Positions 56,359-64,000 of a stretch of DNA of 64,000 bases are shown here, in pieces; within the stretch, counting starts at the first letter, position 1; every line of letters begins with the position of its first letter. The position numbers and the translations under genes were made by a program. The notes below the pieces were generated by a model. The model had not been told where the DNA came from and did no database searches. It saw only the letters and a list, made by a program, of their open reading frames with translations. Location of the stretch: the NCBI RefSeq assembly GCF_964204645.1, contig NC_134026.1, positions 30,442,650-30,506,649 of the forward strand, read 5' to 3'. The stretch is from Tubulanus polymorphus. Lineage: Eukaryota > Nemertea > Palaeonemertea > Tubulaniformes > Tubulanidae.

Positions 56359-57597
56359 TATGCTATGTCTATTCAGATTTCATTTTGCAAGGTCATTTTT
56401 CCCATTATGACATCCTCCTGAATCTTTTTGCCTGTTTTGCAAATAATTCTCAGTATTTTCAGTTTTCATGTTTATTTTTTAATCGATCCTATATTTCTTG
56501 ATCTCAAATTATCGGCTGGTTTTAAGAATGCGTCGGTCTGTTTTGTGTATAGATTATTCCAGCAGTTATAATCAGTTCTCGCTACGCTTTTCGCTATTTA
56601 TTTTATTCGAATTAAGACACGAAATGCAAATTTCTTTGTTAGAAGCTTCACCGAATCAGTGTGTCGATAAATTTTGTCTTTAGGGAACGAACTACACTCC
56701 CTCAAGTTCTATTGAGTTTCTGCAATTCAGTATACGCAAGTATACAAACGTGTAGATCTATTGCACGCTAAAATGGATTGAATATGGTAATTCCTCTGTC
56801 ACATCTATCAGACTCAACTCGCGGCCACCGCTGCTGCTGCTGCTGCTGCTGCCTTTATATATTGGCAATTTTCTGTAGGTTGAGAGTGGGATTTAAGACT
56901 CGCCCCTAGGCTGGCTACTGCCATGTCTATACACTAATCACACTATTCCCCACTTCTCTTCACTATATTCCTTATTATTCTCTATCTCTCCCTCTCTCTC
57001 CTCTCGGCGCCCGTGGCTTCGTTATACCATACCGCATTATTACTTGCACATTGCGCGCTATGGATTTTCTGATAGTTTTCAATACTTCGGGATTGGCTTA
57101 TGGCCGACAACTTCGAGGGGGCTTATTCGTTAATAATGGCCATCGAATGTTGGGATTCTTTGAACAACGGATTCCAAGCGTGCTCGTGATTCACTAGTGT
57201 CATATATGGACTATACACCACTATTCTGTTTATTGATTGAAGCTTTATAATATTGTGAATATTGATGAACTTATAGAATATATAGAGGAGGGGAGACTGA
57301 AATAGATTTCAAAATCAAAGCCCGACTATCTTTTACTGGTGTTTCATCGACAATTGTATATGAAGTTTAGGTCCAAAATTTTAATATCCAGGTATCGGAC
57401 TCGCTTAGAAATCCAGAATTATCTCACATGGTTCTCAAAATAAACTGGAAATCAGATCTTGAGAATTCGGAATTGAAATTTTGCGGTTTGGAAACTGTAT
57501 TTCAGGAATTTGAATGATTTTGCTCTAGTTTGAGACTGAGGTGATTGACAGAAATCCCTTGTCCTGATTGGATACGTGTCAAGTCCTAGCAAAAGTC

Positions 57598-57613
57598 GGG
57601 GGGGGGGGGGGGG
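57598..57613 (+). repeat. 16-nt poly-G run
   Basis: Uninterrupted G16. Other G runs lie at 48923-48934 and about 55207-55215. Confidence 0.95.
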
Positions 57614-58051
57614 TAGAAGGTCAACATAGAAACGCGCTAATTAAAAATTCCCGTGAAAACAGAGAGGTGGAATATCCATCTGCAGAATATATTTGAATAT
57701 TCCGAGACAATGTCTTCAACGATACGCATTAGATTTAACTTTTTGTTCTAGTTTTGAATGACTTTTTTATTCGTCGGCATCAAAGAAGGTTTTAACACGA
57801 AGATGAAACATTGAATGTAGATTAGTTGTCTGCAGGCAAATGATTTCAGCGTGCGCTGCTTTACACTGTCTAACACTGTCTCCGCTGTCTAAGAACACGG
57901 TCGGTGCAGGATTGACCTTCTCTGATGATTCTGGTTTACTGGTTTCATTTGTACCGAGGCACCGGGCTGTGTTATTAGTCAGCCTTTGTCTCGGGATTTT
58001 GTTATTCAAATGATCAGCGATTGGTTCCTGGCTATAATCAACATCAATTCT

Positions 58052-58085
<34 letters not shown>
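58052..58085 (+). repeat. CAG trinucleotide repeat, about 11 units
   Basis: Pure GCA/CAG run. Shorter CAG/CTG runs occur at 8706-8728, 29107-29121, 35366-35386 and 56829-56851. Confidence 0.95.
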
Positions 58086-58086
<1 letters not shown>

Positions 58087-58250
58087 GACTGAGGGGGAGA
58101 GGAGAAAGCCGTATAGTTTTAGTGATGTCATTTACAGACAGCACGGTAATACTGAACACTGACTGACTGAATACTGCTGCCTCAAGCAGAAACAGTCATA
58201 GTGAACCAACAAACTTCATTATTGTAGAACGAGTTTCCTTCATTCATCTA

Positions 58251-58621
58251 CCTCCTAACAGCAACCTCTCTCCTCTACCTCTAACAGCAACCTCACTCCT
58301 CTACCTCTTAACAGCAACCTCTCTCCTCTACCTCCTAACAGCAACCTCTCTCCTCTACCTCCTAACAGCAACCTCTCTCCTCTACCTCCTAACAGCAACC
58401 TCTCTCCTCTACCTCCTAACAGCAACCTCTCTCCTCTACCTCCTAACAGCAACCTCTCTCATCTACCTCCTAACAGCAACCTCTCTCCTCTACCTCCTAA
58501 CAGCAACCTCTCTCATCTACCTCCTAACAGCAACCTCTCTCCTCTACCTCCTAACAGCAACCTCTCTCCTCTACCTCCTAACAGCAACCTCTCTCCTCTA
58601 CCTCCTAACAGCAACCTCTCT
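58251..58621 (+). repeat. minisatellite, 27-bp unit, about 13.5 copies
   Basis: CCTCCTAACAGCAACCTCTC then TCCTCTA. The length is a multiple of three, so a minus-strand Leu/Gly/Arg frame runs through it without being a gene. Confidence 0.95.
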
Positions 58622-59384
58622 TTTTCGATGGAACCAGATGTAAATGTGTGCGGTATTTCATGTAGATGTTGTTGCAGTGTTATTTAATTGCTAACGTATA
58701 TAGTTTCTAGTCGTGCCCTTGTAACAGATGTACGATAGATCGTGACGGTCCCCGCCCAGCTCTACCCTTGTTCTACCCTTGTTCATCAGTCCCGAGTAAT
58801 TATTATGATAATAGTTGAACAGTTTGTTATACGCAGTGTGAATATAGAATGGATCAGTATTATACAAATTCATTCATATTTCAGTACTCGTCACAATACC
58901 AGCTTGGGCTCTACGGCTGTGGTGCTTTTGAAGGCTATTTTATATGATCAACGACCAATTTGAATAGGCCCCCATTAAAATAATGACTTATACGAGAGCA
59001 GCTGTACGCATTGTAAACTGCCTGTAAACCTGTAATACTAAGTAATGAGAAGAATGCGTGGTGGTCGCGGTGGTCGGGCCAGAAACTAATCGTACCGTCT
59101 ATATACAATGATGGCAAACCATCGTTTTTACTATTTATTTATTCATTTTAGATGAAATTTATGCCTAAATGATTGATATTAATTATGAAATGATCTGTCG
59201 TTGGAATACACCCCTATAATACGTATGCATTATAAAGGACCGAGACAATGTGGGATTGGAAATAGGGCTATTGGAAATACAGGCTGATTGAGATAATTCG
59301 ATATGGTTTAAAGTTTGATAAAATCAAGAGTCAATATTCACCGGACAAAGGAACTTTTATAGCTTAGTATGAATTTAGGAATAT

Positions 59385-59558
59385 AGTGGAACCTCAATGA
59401 TAACTGATTCGCAGATATGAAACCTGAAATCATTGATTTATCGGTTATTTCCTTCCAAATACGATGATTTTAGTAATTTCATATTGGATATAGAATTATC
59501 GGTTATAACGAACAGACTTTCTGGTGCCCTGGAGTTCATTATAACGAGGTTCCACTGT
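59385..59558. mobile_element. Tigger/pogo-like MITE, about 174 bp
   Basis: Left end AGTGGAACCTCAATGATAAC and right end ATTATAACGAGGTTCCACTG are inverted repeats of the CAGTGGAACCTCGTTATAA type. TTATCGGTTAT motifs occur internally. No transposase. Confidence 0.7.
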
Positions 59559-60904
59559 GAGAAACCTGGCTGGAAGACCATGAGTCAATGCACACAAATG
59601 TCTGACCATACCCGAGGGCTGATGGTGCTGCTGGTAAACCTGTATGGCTGTGTATGACAGTCCTCGATCCCAATGTCATTAACAGTTGGATATTTCATGT
59701 ATAAATCGAGACATCCATGTACTGTTATATTGATTACCCCTCCTGTGTGTGGATGCTCTGGGGGTATACAATTTGATGTTGAAAAGTCTCTTATTCGAAG
59801 CTTTGTTGTATCAGATAACGAATATAAGCTGAATGTACTAGCAACTGTGGTCATATCGCATATCAATGATAATGGATTGATATCGGTGTCCTGTGAAAGG
59901 GCGTGTGGCAGGCAGCGGCAGCGGCCAGTCTTGTATCTTCACACAGACACCTGATTAGTTGCGATTACGTTTAGAGGTCACTAGAATTATGTAACAATCA
60001 TGTAAAACTGTGATGTATTTGGTGACTAGTCCCAGTGTTCAGGCACCAGCTGTCCTACGGGTGCCATCTCTAACAGGTCCCGCTTTAATCTATCATAGAT
60101 AACTGTAATTATATAATGAATGAAATATTTTGAACTCTGTGTGACAGATGTATTATACAAATGTAACCAGTTGTAGACCCCTGTTAGTTTTGTCCAACTG
60201 TTTTGTATTTATAGATAGAGATATTCTATGCTCATTCACCCGATGAAGCTACTCTATGCACTTACGACGACGAAAGCCATACTTGTAATAAAATCTAGTT
60301 AACCTACAACGTTTTCACGTGTATTAAGAATTCAGTCATTAATAATTTTCTTTCAGAATTTCTGACTCAAAGCGTCTATTAAGTCGTAGCTAGTTATTTG
60401 TGAATCGTAGGGGTTTATGTCTAGTGGGGACGCATTTTGTGGTTTACCAAACTTTATTATAGAGCTGTTCTACAAAGCCTTTGTAGGAAGTTTTAAGTGT
60501 AGAGTTGTTCTTGAAATCCGACGCCTACAGAGTCTTTTTACCTTTAGAAAATGAATCTTTGAAGAGTAATAGGCCCCGAAACACCAACAGATCCTTGTTA
60601 CACCATGCATGGAATGCTATTTACAATATATTATAATCAATGTACCTGGCACCTCATTCATTTTGTGTGCTATGTTTGCTTGCCCCAATATTAGATATTT
60701 TCGAACGAAGTCTTTTTTTGTGCCGCATTTTTAACGAGTTGTAAGAATTTCAAAAAAAAATAATTGGAATTAAGACCATTGATGAAACGCTTCGAGTCGG
60801 TGTTGTAACTTTGATATAAAATCCTAGATTGAGAATATTTCATTGAGGTATATTTGATCGAACGTTTCACATCTTGAATTGTCTCTTTGTTCAGGATTAT
60901 ATCT

Positions 60905-60960
60905 CATAATGCTATAGTAGTTTATTGGACATTTTGACTTCATCTTCAGGAATACTGATA
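60905..60960 (+). repeat. relic of the hammerhead-like palindrome family
   Basis: TATAGTAGTTTATT followed by TTGACTTCATCTTCAGGAAT matches the left arm at 52508-52566, with the ribozyme-like stem region deleted. Confidence 0.55.
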
Positions 60961-61628
60961 TTTAAACAGAAATACGTGATATCCAGAACAAAACAAAGAG
61001 AAGCTGATTGATTAGTGATATAAACTAGGGGATAAAGATCTGTATTATTTGAAGTATTTTGCGTCCTATCGAAGCGCGGACACATTTATAAGTCACTTTC
61101 CTTAGCGATCGATTAGTATGAAAAGTGCGTATTAATTGTTGTTGAAATTCAGAATGTAACTGTCATATCTGTTCCTTCTTGACAATCGGCATAAAAGCCG
61201 CGTTGTCGTCGTCGCAGTCACTCGTAGATTGTTATCAGATATTGGGTCATTTTCTATTCTATACGCTCGCTGTCCACTGTATCAAACTGAATTGTCAATT
61301 CACTCACCCACATACCTTAAATATGCGTGCTTCGCCCTGTCAATATTCAAGCAATCTGGTTTATTCAGCAGTCCCATGGAACAAACACTTGTCTAGGCTT
61401 GATGTATGCACGCGCGTTGCGCAGATCAGTTGGTAGCGCGGAGCTCTCTCTCGCAGTACAATCTGCAGTACAACCGGTGCATTAGTTCTAATCACTATTC
61501 GCACAAATGATAGAATTCTAAAATCTGTCTCCTGATACTCATTATTACGTAACGCTGATGACAGTTTTTGTCTTCTTAATCTCGGTTTGAAAGAAACAAA
61601 TGAGAAATTCATCAATCAATCAATCAAT

Positions 61629-63138
61629 CTCCTCTCCCCTCCCCTCCCCTCCCTCTCTTCCTCCCTCTATATCTCTCACTCTCCCCTCCCCTTCCCTCCC
61701 TCTCTTCCTCCCTCTTTATCTCTCACTCTCCCCTCCCCTCCCCTCCCTCTCTTCCTCCCTCTATATCTCTCACTCTCCCCTCCCCTTCCCTCCCTCTCTT
61801 CCTCCCTCTTTATCTCTCACTCTCCCCTCCCCTCCCCTCCCTCTCTTCCTCCCTCTATATCTCTCACTCTCCTCAACCCTTCTTTGCTATCTTACTCCTA
61901 TATATTTCCCTCTTTCTCTTCCTCTCTCTCTCTCTTCACCCTCCTATACCATCCTCCCTCCCTCCCCACTCCTCTCTCCCTCCCTCTCTCCTCTCCCTCT
62001 CCTCTCCCTTTCTCTTCTCCCTCTCTCTCCCCTCTCCCTCTCCTCTCTCCCTCTTTCTCTTCCTCTCCTCACCCTCTCCTCTCCCTTTCCTCTCTCCCTT
62101 TCTCCCCTCTCTCCTCTCTCCCTCTCTCCTCTCCCTCTCTCCCGACTCCTCTCTCCCTCCCTCTTTTCTCTCCCTCTCCTCTCTCCCTCTCCCTCTCTCC
62201 CTCTCTCCTCTCCCTCTCCTCTCTCCTCTCTCCCTCTCTCCCCTCTCCCTCTCCTCTCTCCCTCTTTCTCTTCCTCTCCTCACCCTCTCCTCTCCCTTTC
62301 CTCTCTCTCTTTCTCCCCTCTCCTCTCTCCCCACTCCTCTCTCCCTCCCTCTCTCCTCTCCCTCTCCTCTCCCTCTCCTCTCTCCCCACTCCTCTCTCCC
62401 TCCCTCTCTCCTCTCCCTCTCCTCTCCCTCTCCTCTCTCCCTCTCCTCTCCCTCACTCTCTCCTCTCCCTCTCCTCTCTCCCTCTCCTCTCTCCCTCTCC
62501 CTCTCCCTCTCTCTCTCCCTCTCTCCTCTCCCTCTCCTCTCTCCCTCTCCTCTCTCCCTCTCTCCTCTCCCTCTCCTCTCTCCCTTTCTCCTCTCCCTCT
62601 CTCCTCTCCCTCTCCTCTCCCTCTCTCCCTCTCCTCTCCCTCTCCTCTCTCCCTCTCTCCTCCCTCTCTCCTCTCCCTTTCTCCTCTCCCTCTCTCCCTC
62701 TCCTCTCTCCCTCTTTCCCCTCCCTCTCTCTCCCCTCTCCTCTCTCCCTCTTTCCCCTCCCTCTCTCCCCTCTCTCTCCCTCTTTCCCCTCCCTCTCTCT
62801 CCCCTCTCCTCTCTCCCTCTTTCCCCTCCCTCTCTCCCCTCTCTCTCCCTCTTTCCCCTCCCTCTCCCCTCTCCTCTCTCCCTCTTTCTCTTCCTCTCTC
62901 CCTTCACCCTCCTATACCATCCTCCCTCCCTCCCTTTCTCCTCTCTCTTCTCCCTCTCTCCCTCTTTCCCCTCCCTCTCTCCCCCTCCCCCCTCTCCCTT
63001 TCCCACTCCCTCTCTCTCCCTCCCCTCTCCCTCTCCTCTCCCTCTCTCCCCACTCCTCTCTCTCCTCTCCCTCTCCTCTCTCCCTCTCTCCCTCTCCCCT
63101 CTCCCTTTCTCCTCTCCCATTCTCCTCTCTCCCTCTCT
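61629..63138 (+). repeat. 1.5-kb polypyrimidine/polypurine tract
   Basis: Almost only C and T on the plus strand. The first 250 bp are about 56-bp units alternating TATATCTCTCACTC and TTTATCTCTCACTC. The rest is CTCTCCCTCTCC-type microsatellite. A marker block (CACCCTCCTATACCATCCTC) occurs at about 61938 and 62904, showing an internal duplication of roughly 1 kb. Long frames on both strands (Ser/Pro/Leu and Arg/Glu/Gly) are by-products. Confidence 0.95.
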
Positions 63139-64000
63139 CAACACAGTAGCTGATGTGTATAATAGATACTCGTACAACTCATTTGTCACAAGTTTAATGG
63201 ATACTTTACATGAAATACTGAGTGTGAGATTCCTCCCTCCTTCCTTCCAATTCCCCTATAATAATACCTATTCATCATCTCAAATAATTGTGAATTATTC
63301 TGAGTGAAACCTTTTCACTGCGTCCGATTATTATTATTTCAGATAACTGATAGTCAGTTTGATCTACACCTTAAACTACGTGTAATCAATATACGCCAAT
63401 ATTCAGTCCAAACGCTCTACATAAAACACTGAATGAGAAAGTATTTGCATAATTTCTGTTTTCATTCTGAGCAGGAAAAATGGATTTCTGAAGGTATAAA
63501 GTGAGTGTTTAAACAATACTGCTGCAGCCTGTGTTGTACTCAGACGTTGCGTCCTCCTATCAAACAAAGGCAATCAATTGGACACGCTGTCGAAGTAGCA
63601 TAATGCAACTGCATGCTGAGTGTCAGTAATTTCATCATCAGATACTGTTTGCCTAGCAGCAGCAGTCATTACCTTTTGCAAACGCGAACAATGCAAAATA
63701 GTACGCTATTTTTTCGCAAAGTATCGTCTATATATATATAAATGAGATGGAGCCCTATACTATATCCTCGAGCAGTTTATCAAAACACGTCGCGGCGTTT
63801 CTAGAAATTTCATAAATCAACGATGAATTATCATATATCGGCAATGCTCGATTTATCGAGTTAGTTCTCGAGATACGAGATCTTCCATCTTCCATTGCCA
63901 GTATCAATGTTTGTATCCTAGTAAACATATGAAATAATTAGATGAAGCATCGGTTTATGGTGAAAACGGACATTTCTTGTATCGGGATAGTTTCATTCGA

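Noticed and set aside
58255-58452. Leu/Gly/Arg repeat protein on the minus strand
   Set aside because: A by-product of the 27-bp minisatellite.
61587-63189. Open frames of more than 400 codons on both strands (Ser/Pro/Leu on plus; Arg/Glu/Gly on minus)
   Set aside because: They exist only because the DNA is a C/T microsatellite with almost no stop codons; several frames are open at once and no domain is present.

Overview
This is animal nuclear DNA: AT-rich, intron-rich (GT-AG introns), with metazoan protein families throughout. The proteins and the small introns fit an invertebrate bilaterian, most likely a lophotrochozoan such as a mollusc; the neurocalcin looks most like molluscan or insect neurocalcin. 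I cannot name the species. Motile-cilium (DRC10) and neuronal (neurocalcin) genes fit a bilaterian animal.

Layout, left to right. (1) 48-8662, plus: KDM4/JMJD2 histone demethylase lacking its 5' end, with the end of JmjC, a very long low-complexity linker exon, PHD, extended PHD and double Tudor. (2) 10436-16831, minus: complete 25-exon two-pore channel TPC1 (815 aa). (3) 17348-19653, plus: DRC10/IQCD, a subunit of the axonemal nexin-dynein regulatory complex. (4) 25734-27553, minus: neurocalcin/hippocalcin-type calcium sensor. (5) 27554-42680: about 15 kb without any coding exon I can recognise, rich in tandem repeats and small transposon remains. (6) 42681-45579, minus: ESS2/DGCR14 splicing factor. 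(7) 46096-47672, plus: POLR2E/RPB5. (8) 48305-53751, plus: first four coding exons of a ZSWIM4/5/6-type protein, whose next intron runs off the window.

All exon joins were worked out by hand from reading frame, splice signals and homology remembered from the families. Every gene closes in frame: TPC1 815 aa, DRC10 484 aa, neurocalcin 190 aa, ESS2 495 aa, RPB5 208 aa. Two pairs (TPC1/DRC10 and ESS2/POLR2E) are head to head with 516 bp between start codons, so each pair probably shares a bidirectional promoter. KDM4/TPC1 and DRC10/neurocalcin are convergent.

The non-coding part is unusually repeat-rich. It has several 25-35 bp minisatellites with higher-order structure, a 1.5 kb polypyrimidine tract, several palindromic MITE families (including a perfect 104-bp inverted pair in a KDM4 intron), tRNA-derived SINEs, a Tigger-like MITE, and a family carrying a hammerhead-ribozyme-like core. 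One copy of that last family is an insertion flanked by an exact 13-bp target-site duplication. Another forms a 222-bp near-perfect palindrome inside the ZSWIM gene. I regard this family as the most interesting non-genic signal.
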